A stretch of DNA of 64,000 nucleotides from Pleurocapsa sp. FMAR1 (GTDB lineage: Bacteria; Cyanobacteriota; Cyanobacteriia; Cyanobacteriales; Xenococcaceae), in assembly GCF_963665995.1 (NCBI RefSeq), contig NZ_OY762512.1, forward strand, positions 1,736,001-1,800,000, in the 5' to 3' direction. Both the position numbers and the translations under genes were made by a program. Positions 1 through 10,647 of the stretch are shown here, in pieces. A model generated the notes under the pieces. That model was not told the DNA's origin. It saw only the letters and a list, made by a program, of their open reading frames with translations, and ran no database searches. Each line of letters starts with the position of its first letter. Positions within the stretch are counted from its first letter, which is position 1.

Positions 1-41
1 GAGCTATCTAACTACATCCATGTTCAAGACTCTTAAAAGCC

Positions 42-488
42 ATGTTATACCTAGCTCAAGTTGAAATTAACTCTGATTTGGGAGAAATACAGCTACAGGT
101 ACTTGCTCGCCAAGAATCGGAATATGTCTGGGAAGTTGATAATTCTGAAACTTTACTTTTAACTAAAGAAAGTTCCTTGTGTGCAGGGGTCTTGGTATTG
201 GTAGAAATAGGTCAAGATCAACAGATAATTAGCATCCAAGAGGCTAAAGACTGGATTTTGAGCATTTTACAGCAGCATTTGACTAAAAATGCGATTAATC
301 CTCAGTTTATCAAAACAGAACAAAGTAAAGTTGAATCATGGCGACAGGAAATCACCGCCCAAAATCTTGAGCTAAATCGCCGTGCGCTGGAAATAGAAAC
401 CCGTCGCGAACAATTACAAGAATTGGAACAAGAGTTGAAGCGCGATCGCGAAGAGTTGGATAGGTTAAAAGAGCAATTAAGTAAGTAG
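42..488 (+). CDS. Hypothetical protein with C-terminal coiled coil
   Basis: A 148-residue protein I cannot assign to a named family. Residues 1-75 look like a small globular domain of alternating strands. From about residue 100 to the end the sequence is charged and heptad-like, rich in Glu, Arg, Leu and Gln, which predicts a long coiled coil. There is no signal peptide or membrane segment, so it is probably cytoplasmic and may oligomerise through the tail. The ATG start lies close to the window edge and no upstream gene is visible. The next gene downstream, after a short GC-rich repeat, also encodes a helical protein. Function unknown. Confidence 0.7.
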   Translation: MLYLAQVEINSDLGEIQLQVLARQESEYVWEVDNSETLLLTKESSLCAGVLVLVEIGQDQQIISIQEAKDWILSILQQHLTKNAINPQFIKTEQSKVESWRQEITAQNLELNRRALEIETRREQLQELEQELKRDREELDRLKEQLSK

Positions 489-490
489 CC

Positions 491-513
491 AAGGGGTACC
501 CCCCGCAGGGAGT
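491..513. repeat. GC-rich modular repeat, GGTACC module
   Basis: Short GC-rich stretch centred on the palindrome GGGGTACCCC, in AT-rich surroundings just after the stop of the preceding gene. Its reverse complement (CTCCCTGCGG followed by GGGGTACCCCTT) recurs at 35771-35793 and, interrupted by an inserted segment, at 18571-18614. It belongs to the dispersed modular repeat family seen through the window. Confidence 0.6.
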
Positions 514-554
514 AATTAAATTATCCAAGCAATCGCTAAAGCATAGATATAACT

Positions 555-857
555 ATGAATAACGAAGAAATAAAAAAAATTATCTCAACTATATTTCAAG
601 GTCAAAAAAAACTACAAATTGCTCAAGTTAATCTGGCACAGAGAATCAATGAAACTAATGAAACAGTAAATAATTTAGCAACTACTATTAATTCGTTGGC
701 TCAAGTAACCCAAAATCATCAAGTAAGTATTCAAAGAATTACTGGTGAAGGATTAATTAGAAATGCTGATTTAAGCCTTAATAATCAACGTTTTATTCGC
801 ATTGAACAACGATTAGAAAGGATAGAAAATTTATTGAGAGGTAGAGACAATAATTGA
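555..857 (+). CDS. Small helical/coiled-coil hypothetical protein
   Basis: A 100-residue protein rich in Asn, Gln, Ile and Leu with no hydrophobic membrane segment. Residues 15-60 show repeated N-E-T and L-A-Q patterns typical of an elongated helix. Residues 80-95 (RIEQRLERIENLL) are a clear amphipathic coiled-coil stretch. Such proteins are common in cyanobacteria as unannotated helical proteins; I do not recognise a family or function. The start is an ATG 67 bases after the upstream stop, with the GC-rich repeat between the two genes, so co-transcription is uncertain. Confidence 0.6.
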   Translation: MNNEEIKKIISTIFQGQKKLQIAQVNLAQRINETNETVNNLATTINSLAQVTQNHQVSIQRITGEGLIRNADLSLNNQRFIRIEQRLERIENLLRGRDNN

Positions 858-945
858 TCTCGATCGCTATAGTAAAGAAAATTAAGCAAGGAAAAACTCA
901 CAAAGCAAGGTAATTATTTACCTAATTTATTACTTAAACAAACTA

Positions 946-2079
946 ATGCTCAACTTTACTAAACCCTTTTATCCCTTACTACTTTCTACTGTTAAAAGCG
1001 ATCCTGAAACGGCTCATCGCCAGATGCTAAAGACGTTAAATAACCTGGAGATTAATCGTCATTCTATCTGGGGTAGTTTGGCAATCAAACAGTTAGAAAA
1101 GTCTTTTTGTGTCCAAGATACTCGTTTGCAACAAACACTTTGGGGACTAGATTTTAACAATCCTTTTGGTTTAGCAGCAGGGTTTGATAAAGATGGCACA
1201 GCAGCAGGAATGTGGAGTAGTTTGGGTTTTGGTTTTACAGAATTAGGTGCAGTTACCTTACATTCTCAGTCAGGAAATCCTCGTCCGCGGATGTTTCGTC
1301 TCCCTGAAGATAAAGCAGCACTTAATCGCATGGGTGCAAATAATTTGGGTGCAGCAGTAATGGCAGATACCCTAGCTCAAACTTGGAAACGACAAGCTTG
1401 TAAGATTCCAATTGGTATCAATTTGTGTAAATCGAAAATTGCTTCTTTAGAAAATGCAGCAAAAGACTACATAGGCAGCTTTAAATATCTAGAGGATGTG
1501 GCAGATTACTTTGTAATTAATGTAAGTTCACCTAATACCCCAGGATTGCGATCGCTCCAAGCAGGGGAACAACTAGAACCAATATTAGATGGCTTACAGA
1601 CAGCAAACACCCAACATAAACCTCTTCTAATTAAAATAGCTCCCGATCTTGAATGGCAAGATATCAAAGATATTCTTTATTTAGCGACTAGCTACAATCT
1701 TTCTGGTGTGATCGCCACTAACACTACTATTCGCCGTGATGGTTTGAATACAGATGTTTTAAAAGAGACAGGCAAGAATATTAAAGACGAAGCAGGAGGA
1801 ATTAGCGGTTTACCTGTGAAAAAACGCTCTACAGAAGTAATTAGATTTATTTATCAGGAAACAGACGGTAATTTACCGATTGTTGGCGTTGGGGGGATTT
1901 TTGATGCCGATGATGCTTGGGAGAAAATTATTGCTGGGGCGAGTATACTGCAAGTGTATACTGGCTGGGTTTATGAAGGACCTTGGATGGTCAAGAATGT
2001 GTTATCTGGCTTGTTAGCTAAATTAGATGAGAAAGGGTTAGATAACATTAAAGATGCGGTGGGTTTAGAGCATTTATAA
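946..2079 (+). CDS. pyrD: Dihydroorotate dehydrogenase (quinone), class 2
   Basis: Oxidises dihydroorotate to orotate in de novo pyrimidine synthesis, passing electrons to the membrane quinone pool. The 377-residue length and N-terminal helical extension (residues 1-40) are those of membrane-associated class 2 enzymes. Visible motifs include [10 protein letters not shown] starting near residue 127, the catalytic-serine region [11 protein letters not shown] near residues 192-202, the substrate-binding Asn-Thr motif ATNTT near residue 258, and the FMN-phosphate loop [13 protein letters not shown] followed by [10 protein letters not shown] near the C-terminus. It is followed 7 bases later by the remains of a DUF29 gene, so the two may have been co-transcribed. 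Family assignment is secure. Confidence 0.96.
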   Translation: MLNFTKPFYPLLLSTVKSDPETAHRQMLKTLNNLEINRHSIWGSLAIKQLEKSFCVQDTRLQQTLWGLDFNNPFGLAAGFDKDGTAAGMWSSLGFGFTELGAVTLHSQSGNPRPRMFRLPEDKAALNRMGANNLGAAVMADTLAQTWKRQACKIPIGINLCKSKIASLENAAKDYIGSFKYLEDVADYFVINVSSPNTPGLRSLQAGEQLEPILDGLQTANTQHKPLLIKIAPDLEWQDIKDILYLATSYNLSGVIATNTTIRRDGLNTDVLKETGKNIKDEAGGISGLPVKKRSTEVIRFIYQETDGNLPIVGVGGIFDADDAWEKIIAGASILQVYTGWVYEGPWMVKNVLSGLLAKLDEKGLDNIKDAVGLEHL

Positions 2080-2426
2080 GTACGCTATGGAAGAAATATT
2101 AGAGTTAAAAGACTGTTTACTAAATCGCAAATACGATCGCGCCTTTGCCATAGTAGAAGACGTAGAAACGATGGGAAGACAGGATAAAATTAATAATTTA
2201 GAGTCGTTTCTAGTAATTTTATTAATCCATTTAATTAAGATTCAAGTGGAAAAAAGAGTAACGAGAAGCTGGAAAAATTCTCTTAGTAATAGTCTTTTAG
2301 CAATCGAGAAACGGAATCGCTGGCTGCCTGACACAAGTAGCTAAAAGAGTCGAAATGCGGTCAGAAAAAAGAAAAGGTAGAGCAATTATGGGAAGCTGAA
2401 AATGAATAGTTTTAGCCTTATATTCC

Positions 2427-3649
2427 ATGTCAAGATCTACCCCTCTTTATCATCAACTGCTGAGTCTACTGAGTCAAGATTCCACATACAGAGATTTCAG
2501 GCAGATCAAAGCGTTAGCTTGGATGATCAACGCGCTGATATGTAGCAGCAAAATTAACCTTAGTGAGTGGGAATCTTACGTGATAAGTAGGGCGAACCAA
2601 GCACAGAGTATTGAGCGAAGATGGCAAAGATTCGTTCATAACAGTCGAATTAAAGTCAAATCTCTGTATGTACCTCTAGTAATGGCGGCAATTAGTAACT
2701 GGAGTGGACAACGCCTCTATCTGGCACTGGATACAACAGTTTTATGGAATCGATACTGCATGATTCATCTTTCTGTGATTTGTGGTGGTAGGGCAATTCC
2801 TTTCTTATGGAAAGTAATGGAACATAAAAGTTCAACAGTAGCATTCAAAGAATACAAAACCATGCTGAAATTTTCACGTAGATTACTCCGCAAGTATCCT
2901 GATGAGATGCTTCTAGCTGACCGAGGTTTTGTTAACCATCAGTTGATGAATTGGCTCACCACTAGTCAATGGCACTATTGTCTACGCTTACCCTGTGACG
3001 TAACTATTCAGGGGGCAAGGAGACATCCTATTGAACTGAAATATCTTTATCCGCCAAAGTCAGAGGCGATTTTGTATCACAATGTTGGACTATGGCTCGA
3101 TGGAGAATGCCGAAGCAACTTTGTCTTAGCCAATGTCAAGGGGACAAAAGAACCTTGGGCTGTTATTACTGATGAAGACCCGACTCTACAAGCTTTATGG
3201 CAGTAGGCTCTAAGATTTCGTATTGAAGAATTATTTTTAGATTCTAAATCTGGAGCTTTTCAATTGGAAGAATCTAAAATTGCCAGACAGCCCGTTGCGC
3301 GGGTTTCCCGCGTTGAAGGGACTGTCGAGGTCGCGATCGCAAGGCATTGGAACGTTTATATTTGGTGGTAGCCTTAGCACTTTTATTTGCGACTACTCAT
3401 GGCATGACAGTTCAATTGAAGGGACTTAGAAGTCAAGTAGATCCGCATTGGGAGAGAGGTTTAAGTTATCTCAAAATTGGGATCAGATGGCTCAAAGAAG
3501 TTTTACATAAAGGTCGTAGTTTGTTTGACCCTACACCTTTATTTTCTCAAAATACTTTGCCCTGTTTTGCATCTTCAAAGGCTAGAAGAAAATACTATGA
3601 TGCCATTTCGTTTATCAGAATTTCGGAATTAAAGTGCTTAAGAGTTTAA
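2427..3649 (+). pseudogene. IS4-family transposase, disrupted
   Basis: The DDE transposase frame begins at 2427 and contains catalytic Asp motifs LALDTTVLW (near residue 109) and LLADRGF (near residue 170). It stops at TAG 3204-3206. Translation past the stop continues in the same frame with ALRFRIEELFLDSK, so the stop replaces exactly the Tyr of the Y-x2-R-x3-E-x6-K signature (a TAT or TAC to TAG change). Further on, about 50 bases of GC-rich repeat (near 3285-3337) interrupt the frame, and the C-terminal part resumes in another frame as DRKALERLYLVVA at about 3336-3649. Two independent lesions make this a dead gene. Confidence 0.9.
3285..3337. repeat. GC-rich modular repeat inserted in the transposase gene
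   Basis: The sequence between the codons for EESKI and DRKALERLY of the transposase is a foreign GC-rich segment. It contains CCCGTTGCGCGGGTTTCCCG and then CGCGTTGAAGGGACTGTCGAGG. The same modules occur in reverse orientation at 35808-35870 (CTCGACAGTTCCTTCAACGC, then CCCGCGCAACGGACT). The shift it causes is 2 modulo 3. The exact ends are uncertain by a few bases. Confidence 0.75.
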
Positions 3650-4157
3650 CTGTCCTCAAATAAATGTGTCAGGCAGCCAGACGGAATCGATTAGGAAAAA
3701 AGTCGCATTATATTAAGCAAGATGATTGGAATGAATATATTTCAAATTGTCAGTTTGAAGCGATATTAGGTGCTGCTAAAGAAGCTTTGGAAGGGATGGA
3801 TTATCAGGATTTAGAAAAGTTAGTCGATTTTGAGCAATTATTTATAGTTAGTAATGAATTGTTGACTTTAACTTATAGTAATAATCCTAGAGAAATAATT
3901 GAAGTGATTGATTCTAAGTTTCTGGTTAAATATCATTAAAATAGCGATCGCCAAAAACTTAATTTAGTAAAATATTTAAGATTAGGCTGGAATATACCGT
4001 TTTTACTTTAATTTATGAATTGTATGATATATCGCGATCGCTATCGAAGACATAATTTTTATTCTCATGCAGAAAAGATTAAAACTAGACTGATCTACAG
4101 CTTATTTAAGAAAATGTTATTGTAAACTAGATTTTGCTCATGATTGAGAGGGTAACA

Positions 4158-4559
4158 ATGGAGATAGAATATCCAGAAGATTTAAAATACCTAGATAGCC
4201 ACGAATATGTCCGTTTTGATGGTGAAGTCGCCACAATTGGAGTTAGTGCTTTTGCACTCGATCAGTTGGGAGACGTGGTTTTTCTAGAGCTTCCAGAAGT
4301 GGGTGATGCTGTAGAGGTAGGAGAAACTCTAGGATCGATTGAGTCTGTCAAAGCAGTAGAAGACCTATATCCACCAGTTTCGGGAACGGTAATCGAGCGC
4401 AACGAGACTGCTATTGATGCACCAGAAACGCTGGCGGTAGATCCTTATGGAGAAGGTTGGTTGATTAAGGTAAAAGTCGATAACCCTGATGATGAGTTAG
4501 AAGATGCTCTTACTGCTGCGGAATATCGCGCTCAGGTAGAAGGAATGGAGCAAGATTAA
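4158..4559 (+). CDS. gcvH: Glycine cleavage system H protein
   Basis: Lipoyl carrier of the glycine decarboxylase complex: it shuttles the aminomethyl group from P protein to T protein and is reoxidised by L protein, central to photorespiratory glycine breakdown. The 133-residue length and the lipoylation motif [12 protein letters not shown], with Lys65 as the expected lipoate site, identify it. The frame is open upstream to a TTG at 4134, but the family begins at [11 protein letters not shown], so ATG 4158 is chosen. gcvP follows on the same strand about 200 bases downstream; gcvT and lpd are not in the window. Confidence 0.96.
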   Translation: MEIEYPEDLKYLDSHEYVRFDGEVATIGVSAFALDQLGDVVFLELPEVGDAVEVGETLGSIESVKAVEDLYPPVSGTVIERNETAIDAPETLAVDPYGEGWLIKVKVDNPDDELEDALTAAEYRAQVEGMEQD

Positions 4560-4692
4560 AGAAAGCTGGTTTGGTTGGTTTTAGAAAAGTTAGTCTTTTT
4601 TACTTACAAAGCAAAATAATTGGGTAAATTCTTGGTGGACTAGTTTCTTTTAATAGGTAATACTTGTTAATATTTATTACAAATCGCTAATA

Positions 4693-4737
4693 AAAGTGGT
4701 TACGTTAATCAACTGGTGTTTCGCCACTATTTTTTTA
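4693..4737 (+). terminator. Possible hairpin with T-run between gcvH and gcvP
   Basis: A weak inverted repeat AGTGG (4695-4699) / CCACT (4724-4728), extendable through A-T pairs, with a run of T at 4730-4736. It lies directly before the gcvP start codon. It could be a gcvH terminator or an attenuator, but the stem is short and the loop large. I found no convincing glycine riboswitch core here. Confidence 0.3.
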
Positions 4738-4762
4738 CCCAAAAACAGTATTTTTCATTAAT

Positions 4763-7687
4763 ATGGTTAATTTGAACTTTGCTTTAGAATCCCAAACTTC
4801 AGAATTTCCGCAAGACAGTATTGATAAACCTTCTAGTCAGAAAACCAGTTCTTTTAATACTAGACATATTGGAGTAAATCAGCAGCAAATTCAACAGATG
4901 TTGCAGGTGCTAGGGATTGAAAGCTTAGAGCAATTAATCGATCAGACTGTCCCCGCAGCAATTCGTCTTAATAAGCCATTACAGCTACCCGCAGCCAAAA
5001 GCGAGTCGGCTGCTTTGGCTAGATTAAAAGCGATCGCCTCAAATAACCAGGTATATCGCTCTTTTCTAGGCATGGGTTATTACAATTGCCTGACTCCTCC
5101 AGTAATTTTGCGTAATGTCTTAGAAAATCCTGGCTGGTACACTTCCTACACTCCCTATCAGGCAGAAATTGCCCAGGGAAGATTAGAAGCGTTGCTCAAT
5201 TTCCAAACCATGATTATCGATCTAACGGGTTTAGAAATTGCCAATTCTTCTCTTTTGGATGAAGGTACGGCAGCAGCAGAAGCGATGGGTATGAGCTATG
5301 GACTGTGTAAAACTAAAGCCAACGCCTTTTTTGTAGATGCAGCTTGTCATCCCCAAACCATAGAAGTAATCAAAACTCGTGCTTTACCCTTAGGTATTGA
5401 GGTAATTATTGACGACTACGCCAAATTTGATTTTTCTACCCCAATTTTTGGTGCGTTGTTACAGTATCCTGCTACTGACGGCACGATTAAAGATTATCGC
5501 TCTTTTATTGAACAGGTACACGAAGCCAAAGCGTTAGCTACCGTAGCAGCAGATATTCTTAGCTTGACTCTATTAACTCCTCCTGGAGAATTTGGGGCAG
5601 ATATCGCCGTGGGAAGTACCCAAAGATTTGGTGTTCCCTTGGGTTATGGGGGACCTCATGCAGCTTATTTTGCCACTAAAGAAAAATATCAAAGACAAGT
5701 ACCAGGACGTATTGTCGGAGTTTCTAAAGATGTCCACGGTAAACCTGCTTTGCGTTTAGCACTACAAACTAGAGAGCAGCATATCCGCCGTGAAAAAGCT
5801 ACCAGCAATATTTGCACTGCACAGGTTTTGTTGGCGGTGATTGCGTCAATGTACGGAGTGTATCATGGCGCAGCAGGGGTTAAAGCGATCGCCGTAAGAG
5901 TTCATCAGCTTACAGTTGCTTTAGCAGCAGGATTACAGCAGCTTGGATATGAGATTAAAACTGAAAGTTTCTTTGATACTATTGGCGTCAGTACAGGAGA
6001 TAAAAACGCTGCGGATATTATTAAAATTGCTGCGGATAAGCAGATAAATCTTCGCTGGCTGGATGACAAGGCAGTAGGCATATCTCTTGATGAAACTACT
6101 ACCGAACAAGATTTAATCGACCTGTGGCAAATATTTGCAGGCAAAGCAGAGTTACCTTTTAGCTATGCAGAATTACTTAACAACAAATCAAGCATCAAAG
6201 AGCAGCAGTTACGTACTACTCCTTACTTAACAGAGTCAGTATTTAACCGCTATCACTCGGAAACCGAACTGCTACGCTATCTTCATCAACTAGAAACCAA
6301 GGACTTATCTTTAACTACTTCGATGATTCCTTTGGGATCTTGTACCATGAAGCTGAACGCCACAGCAGAAATGATTCCTGTTACCTGGGCAGAATTTGGT
6401 AATGTTCATCCTTTCGCACCTTTAGAACAGACTCAGGGCTATCAGCAGCTATTCGCTGAATTAGAACAGTGGCTAGCTGAGATTACGGGGTTTGCGGCTA
6501 TCTCCCTACAGCCTAATGCTGGCTCACAAGGTGAATATGCAGGACTACAGGTAATCCGTAAATATCATCAAGATCGAGGCGAAGGACATCGCCGTATCTG
6601 TCTGATTCCTGAGTCGGCACACGGTACAAACCCCGCAAGTGCGGTAATGTGTGGCATGAAGGTGGTAGCAGTGAAGTGCGATCGCAATGGCAATATAGAC
6701 CTACAAGACCTGCAAACAAAAGCAGAAAAGCACAAGGATAACTTAGCAGCTTTGATGGTGACTTATCCTTCAACTCACGGAGTGTTTGAAGCAGAGATAA
6801 AAAGTATTTGTGCGGTAGTTCATCAACATGGTGGACAGGTTTACATGGATGGGGCAAACATGAATGCTCAAGTAGGCTTATGTCGTCCTGGTGATTTTGG
6901 GGCGGATGTCTGTCATCTCAACTTACATAAAACCTTCTGTATTCCTCATGGTGGTGGTGGTCCTGGAGTCGGTCCTATTGGCGTAATGTCTCATTTAGTA
7001 CCTTTCTTGCCTGCTACTCCCAAAACTGCTAAAGAAGCTAAGCCTATTGGCGCAATTTCGGCTGCCCCTTGGGGAAGTGCTAGTATTTTGACTATTTCCT
7101 GGATGTATATTGCCATGATGGGAGAAGCTGGCTTAACTCAGGCAACTAAAGTGGCAATTCTCAACGCTAACTACATGGCAAAGCGTCTTGAACCATATTA
7201 TTCAGTGTTGTTTAAAGGCGAAGCTGGATTGGTAGCTCACGAATGTATTATTGATTTGCGTCCGCTTAAAAAACGCGCTCACGTTGAAGTAGATGATGTA
7301 GCCAAAAGACTAATGGACTTTGGTTTTCATGCGCCAACCGTATCTTGGCCAGTGATTGGCACAGTAATGATCGAACCGACTGAAAGCGAATCAAAAGAGC
7401 AGCTAGACCGTTATTGTGATGCCATGATTGCCATCTATCAAGAGGCAGAAGCGATCGCTAATGGGTCAATAGATCCAGAAGATAACCCCTTGAAAAATGC
7501 TCCTCATACTGCCCAATCTTTAATTTGCGGTGAGTGGTCACATCCCTATAGTCGAGAAGAGGCAGCCTACCCTGCACCCTGGACAAAGGAACATAAATAT
7601 TGGACTCTTGTTGGCAGAATCAACAATGCCTATGGCGATCGCAATTTAGTTTGTTCCTGTGAAGGGATGGAGGCGTATAAGGAATAA
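4763..7687 (+). CDS. gcvP: Glycine dehydrogenase (decarboxylating), P protein
   Basis: PLP enzyme that decarboxylates glycine and loads the aminomethyl group onto lipoyl-GcvH. At 974 residues it is the single-chain form with two homologous halves (about 1-460 and 480-974). The N-terminal half contains the conserved FLGMGYYN motif and [12 protein letters not shown]. The C-terminal half contains [12 protein letters not shown] and the PLP-lysine motif [16 protein letters not shown] with Lys723 as the Schiff-base residue. It lies just downstream of gcvH, consistent with coordinated expression of the photorespiratory complex. Full length, no lesions seen. Confidence 0.97.
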   Translation: MVNLNFALESQTSEFPQDSIDKPSSQKTSSFNTRHIGVNQQQIQQMLQVLGIESLEQLIDQTVPAAIRLNKPLQLPAAKSESAALARLKAIASNNQVYRSFLGMGYYNCLTPPVILRNVLENPGWYTSYTPYQAEIAQGRLEALLNFQTMIIDLTGLEIANSSLLDEGTAAAEAMGMSYGLCKTKANAFFVDAACHPQTIEVIKTRALPLGIEVIIDDYAKFDFSTPIFGALLQYPATDGTIKDYRSFIEQVHEAKALATVAADILSLTLLTPPGEFGADIAVGSTQRFGVPLGYGGPHAAYFATKEKYQRQVPGRIVGVSKDVHGKPALRLALQTREQHIRREKATSNICTAQVLLAVIASMYGVYHGAAGVKAIAVRVHQLTVALAAGLQQLGYEIKTESFFDTIGVSTGDKNAADIIKIAADKQINLRWLDDKAVGISLDETTTEQDLIDLWQIFAGKAELPFSYAELLNNKSSIKEQQLRTTPYLTESVFNRYHSETELLRYLHQLETKDLSLTTSMIPLGSCTMKLNATAEMIPVTWAEFGNVHPFAPLEQTQGYQQLFAELEQWLAEITGFAAISLQPNAGSQGEYAGLQVIRKYHQDRGEGHRRICLIPESAHGTNPASAVMCGMKVVAVKCDRNGNIDLQDLQTKAEKHKDNLAALMVTYPSTHGVFEAEIKSICAVVHQHGGQVYMDGANMNAQVGLCRPGDFGADVCHLNLHKTFCIPHGGGGPGVGPIGVMSHLVPFLPATPKTAKEAKPIGAISAAPWGSASILTISWMYIAMMGEAGLTQATKVAILNANYMAKRLEPYYSVLFKGEAGLVAHECIIDLRPLKKRAHVEVDDVAKRLMDFGFHAPTVSWPVIGTVMIEPTESESKEQLDRYCDAMIAIYQEAEAIANGSIDPEDNPLKNAPHTAQSLICGEWSHPYSREEAAYPAPWTKEHKYWTLVGRINNAYGDRNLVCSCEGMEAYKE

Positions 7688-7720
7688 ATATCTATTCCAA
7701 AAATTTACTTAGTTTTTAGT

Positions 7721-7776
7721 AATAGCTTCCTGAATACAGTATAAGTCCGTACTTTTGTTCTCCAGGAAGCATTATT
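7721..7776. other. Inverted repeat after gcvP
   Basis: GCTTCCTG at 7725-7732 pairs with CAGGAAGC at 7763-7770, and flanking TAAT/ATTA bases extend the stem. It lies 35-80 bases after the gcvP stop. There is no strong T-run, so termination is only a possibility. Confidence 0.35.
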
Positions 7777-7811
7777 AAACTAGTAAAGATAAAACAAGCA
7801 AAAACCAAAAT

Positions 7812-8279
7812 ATGAGCCTGGATTTCGCTTTCTTAAGGTTCTTCTTTCCTTTGCCTCCAGTTTTAGTCGCAAAGTCAGAAAATTTAATTAGCAGTTTTAA
7901 TCATTTGGCAGAAAATTTGCTGCTAGAAATCGCAATACTCTTTAAAATAGTTATTGAATCTATTGCCCTACTTATACTCGCTTTGGCAATTGTCAGAGCA
8001 GTAAAAAGATTGCTTTGGCACAGTCATAAAATTGAGCGAGAAGAAAAACTCAGCCAAGTCAGACTAGATTTAGGTAAAGCACTAGCACTGTCTCTAGAAT
8101 TTTTATTAGCAGCCGACATTGTAGCTACGGCAGTATCTCCAAGCTGGAGTGCGGTGGGTAAATTAGCAGCAATTTCGGCTATAAGAACTTTTCTCAACTT
8201 TTTCTTGGAAAGAGAAGTTAGATTATTGGCAAAAGAAAAAACGAGCAAGTCACCAAAGATAAAAAAGCTTGATTATTAA
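7812..8279 (+). CDS. DUF1622-family membrane protein
   Basis: A 155-residue protein matching the DUF1622 pattern: an N-terminal hydrophobic stretch (residues 5-22), a membrane helix at about 38-63 (IAILFKIVIESIALLILALA), a basic cytoplasmic loop (VRAVKRLLWHSHKIEREE), then a helix with the family motif RLDLGKALALSLEFLLAADI at about 80-100 and another hydrophobic helix near 105-130. The C-terminus is Lys-rich. Function is unknown in the family; a membrane location is inferred. It stands alone between gcvP and the convergent ferredoxin gene. Confidence 0.8.
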   Translation: MSLDFAFLRFFFPLPPVLVAKSENLISSFNHLAENLLLEIAILFKIVIESIALLILALAIVRAVKRLLWHSHKIEREEKLSQVRLDLGKALALSLEFLLAADIVATAVSPSWSAVGKLAAISAIRTFLNFFLEREVRLLAKEKTSKSPKIKKLDY

Positions 8280-8290
8280 TCCACAAACAC

Positions 8291-8323
8291 TAAAAAGAGA
8301 CGCTCTCAATTAAAGAACGCCTC
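8291..8323 (-). terminator. Rho-independent terminator, ferredoxin side
   Basis: Arms 8297-8306 and 8314-8323 form a 10-bp stem (two G-T wobbles) with a 7-base loop. On the minus strand it is followed by TTTTT (8292-8296). It ends transcription running from the ferredoxin gene toward the convergent DUF1622 gene and may also slow the opposing transcript. Confidence 0.65.
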
Positions 8324-8465
8324 TAACCAATTTTAGGCGTTGCACAGTTGCGGGATAATTTAACCAAACCAAAGATTAATTACTTCCCCAGTCTTTTAGT
8401 CCCCAATTCGCCCAGTCAGCCTAAACAATTCTATTATGATGCAACGCCCAATTTTAATTGCCTGC

Positions 8466-9157
<692 letters not shown>

Positions 9158-10147
9158 ATGTACACAGAAGCATTTCTCCCCCTGAAAGTTGGCATAGTTG
9201 GTACTGGATACGCTGCCAAAAAAAGAGCCGAGGCTTTAATAGCTGACAAACGTACCGAGTTAGTAGCTGTGACAGGAAATACCCCCGAAAGGCTGAAAGA
9301 ATTTTGCCAATCTTTTGCTGTAAAAGCAATAGATTCTTGGACAAGATTGATTAATATGCCTGAACTAGATCTGATTATCGTTTGTACTATTAATAGGGAT
9401 TGTAGTGCGATCGCTAAAGGAGCTATATTAGCAGGAAAACATATAGTCGTAGAATATCCTTTGACTTTAGATGCCAAAGAAGCTCAACAGATCATAGAAC
9501 TTGCTGAAGCTCATCAAAAGTTACTTCATGTTGAGCATATAGAAATTATTGGCGGACTGCATCAAGCTGTTAAACAATGTTTGCCACAAATAGGCAAAGT
9601 TTTTTACGCTCGTTACTCGACAATTCGCGCTGAACATCCTGTTAGCCGTAGCTGGAAATATCATCGAACCATGTTTGGTTTTCCTTTAGCAGCAGCATTA
9701 TCGAGGATTCATCGCCTAACAGACTTGTTTGGCACGGTAGAAGCGGTAGCTTGTCAAAATCGTTATTGGGATATACCAGCTTCAGACTACTTTACTGCTT
9801 GTCTGTGTAATGCTCAGTTGAATTTTCACAGCGGTATTGTGGCAGAAATTATTTACGGTAAAGGGGATGTTTTTTGGCAAAGCGATCGCCTTTTAGAAAT
9901 TTATGGCGAAAAAGGTTCTATCGTCTTTACAGGGGAAAAAGGAACTTTAAACGTGGAGGGAAATAAGACAGCAATTCCTGTTACTCCTCGCCGTGGTTTA
10001 TTTGCCCAAGATACAGATATGGTTTTAAATTGCCTATTAAATCAGCAACCTTTATATATAGAACCTCAAGCTAGTCTTTATGCTTTGCAAGTGGCGAATG
10101 CTGCTTTAGAATCTTCCCGTCTACACCAAACAGTTCATCTCGATTAA
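9158..10147 (+). CDS. bvdR: Biliverdin reductase
   Basis: Reduces biliverdin IXalpha to bilirubin with NAD(P)H; in cyanobacteria it is implicated in normal phycobilisome chromophore balance. The 329-residue protein has a Gfo/Idh/MocA fold: an N-terminal Rossmann motif VGIVGTGYAAKKRAEAL, EYPL at the end of the nucleotide domain, then the biliverdin-reductase-type segment LLHVEHIEIIGGLHQAV and FYARYSTI. FGFPLAAALSRIHRLTDLFGTV and AEIIYGKGDVF closely follow the pattern I remember for Synechocystis BvdR. The assignment rests on recalled similarity; a generic Gfo/Idh/MocA oxidoreductase is the alternative. Confidence 0.88.
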   Translation: MYTEAFLPLKVGIVGTGYAAKKRAEALIADKRTELVAVTGNTPERLKEFCQSFAVKAIDSWTRLINMPELDLIIVCTINRDCSAIAKGAILAGKHIVVEYPLTLDAKEAQQIIELAEAHQKLLHVEHIEIIGGLHQAVKQCLPQIGKVFYARYSTIRAEHPVSRSWKYHRTMFGFPLAAALSRIHRLTDLFGTVEAVACQNRYWDIPASDYFTACLCNAQLNFHSGIVAEIIYGKGDVFWQSDRLLEIYGEKGSIVFTGEKGTLNVEGNKTAIPVTPRRGLFAQDTDMVLNCLLNQQPLYIEPQASLYALQVANAALESSRLHQTVHLD

Positions 10148-10171
10148 GCCCTAATAGAGCAAAAACAAAGA

Positions 10172-10615
10172 TTAACGATTTAAATAATTAACCACAGCCT
10201 GCAACCCTAAACGATAGCTATCTGCACCAAACCCGCTGATTTGACCAACTACAACTGCTGCAAGGTAAGAATGGTGTCTAAACTCTTCTCTGGTGTAAAT
10301 ATTGCTTAAATGCGCTTCTACAGTTGGTATCTGCACTGCTGCGATCGCATCTCGGATAGCCACGCTGGTGTGAGTATAAGCTCCTGCATTAATAACAATT
10401 CCCTGGTGCGTTTGTCTGGCATTATGTATCGCATCTACCAGTATACCTTCATGATTAGACTGCAAGCAGTCAAGGCCAACTTGCAGTTTTTTGGCATCAG
10501 AATATAGAGCCTGATTAATTTGCTCTATTGTGGTTGAACCATATATTTCAGGCTCACGAAGCCCTAATAAATTTAAGTTAGGGCCGTGCAGAACTAGTAC
10601 GCTTATTTCAGGCAC
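10172..10615 (-). CDS. aroQ: 3-dehydroquinate dehydratase, type II
   Basis: Catalyses trans-dehydration of 3-dehydroquinate to 3-dehydroshikimate in aromatic amino acid synthesis. The 147-residue size and motifs [18 protein letters not shown] (with the catalytic Tyr region), [16 protein letters not shown] and [18 protein letters not shown] are diagnostic of the type II dodecameric enzyme. It runs opposite to bvdR (convergent, about 25 bases apart). A 47-residue gene lies just upstream on the same strand and may share its transcript. Confidence 0.95.
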   Translation of the reverse strand: MPEISVLVLHGPNLNLLGLREPEIYGSTTIEQINQALYSDAKKLQVGLDCLQSNHEGILVDAIHNARQTHQGIVINAGAYTHTSVAIRDAIAAVQIPTVEAHLSNIYTREEFRHHSYLAAVVVGQISGFGADSYRLGLQAVVNYLNR

Positions 10616-10647
10616 AGCTTATTATACAGTTAAGCTTCAACAGTTAA

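Larger units (their letters stand above)
2320..3680 (+). mobile_element. IS4-family insertion sequence, 1361 bp, decayed
   Basis: The ends are perfect 16-base inverted repeats: CTGGCTGCCTGACACA at 2320-2335 and its complement at 3665-3680. They are bordered by a 9-base direct target duplication, ACGGAATCG, at 2311-2319 and 3681-3689. The single gene inside encodes a DDE transposase with the Y-R-E-K signature arrangement of the IS4 family. The element is immobile in cis: the transposase has a nonsense codon and a later insertion of a GC-rich repeat. Perfect terminal repeats and target duplication show that the insertion is fairly young and could still be mobilised in trans if an intact copy exists elsewhere. 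Confidence 0.92.
2087..3939 (+). pseudogene. DUF29-family gene interrupted by an IS4-type element
   Basis: The N-terminal part (2087-2319) and C-terminal part (3690-3939) form one reading frame when the insertion and one copy of the 9-base target duplication are removed. The joined protein reads ...AIEKRNRLGKKSHY..., about 160 residues, as expected for a DUF29 protein (unknown function, very common in cyanobacteria, often many paralogs). N-terminal features are the E-D-V-E-x-M-G motif and the SFLVILLIHLIK helix typical of the family. As it stands, translation from the ATG runs 8 residues into the element and stops at 2342-2344. A second, intact DUF29 gene lies at 60172-60606. Loss of function is inferred; the reconstruction is directly visible. 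Confidence 0.88.

Noticed and set aside
4017-4125. A short frame upstream of gcvH starting MNCMIYRDRYRR
   Set aside because: Only 36 codons, crosses a HIP1 site, no ribosome-binding site or family pattern; most likely chance.
4560-4762. Possible glycine riboswitch before gcvP
   Set aside because: No conserved aptamer core could be found; only a weak hairpin with T-run is visible.
8336-8448. GGCGTTGCA / TGCAACGCC inverted repeat about 95 bases apart
   Set aside because: Nine bases only, no target duplication and no matching element; probably chance or an old relic.
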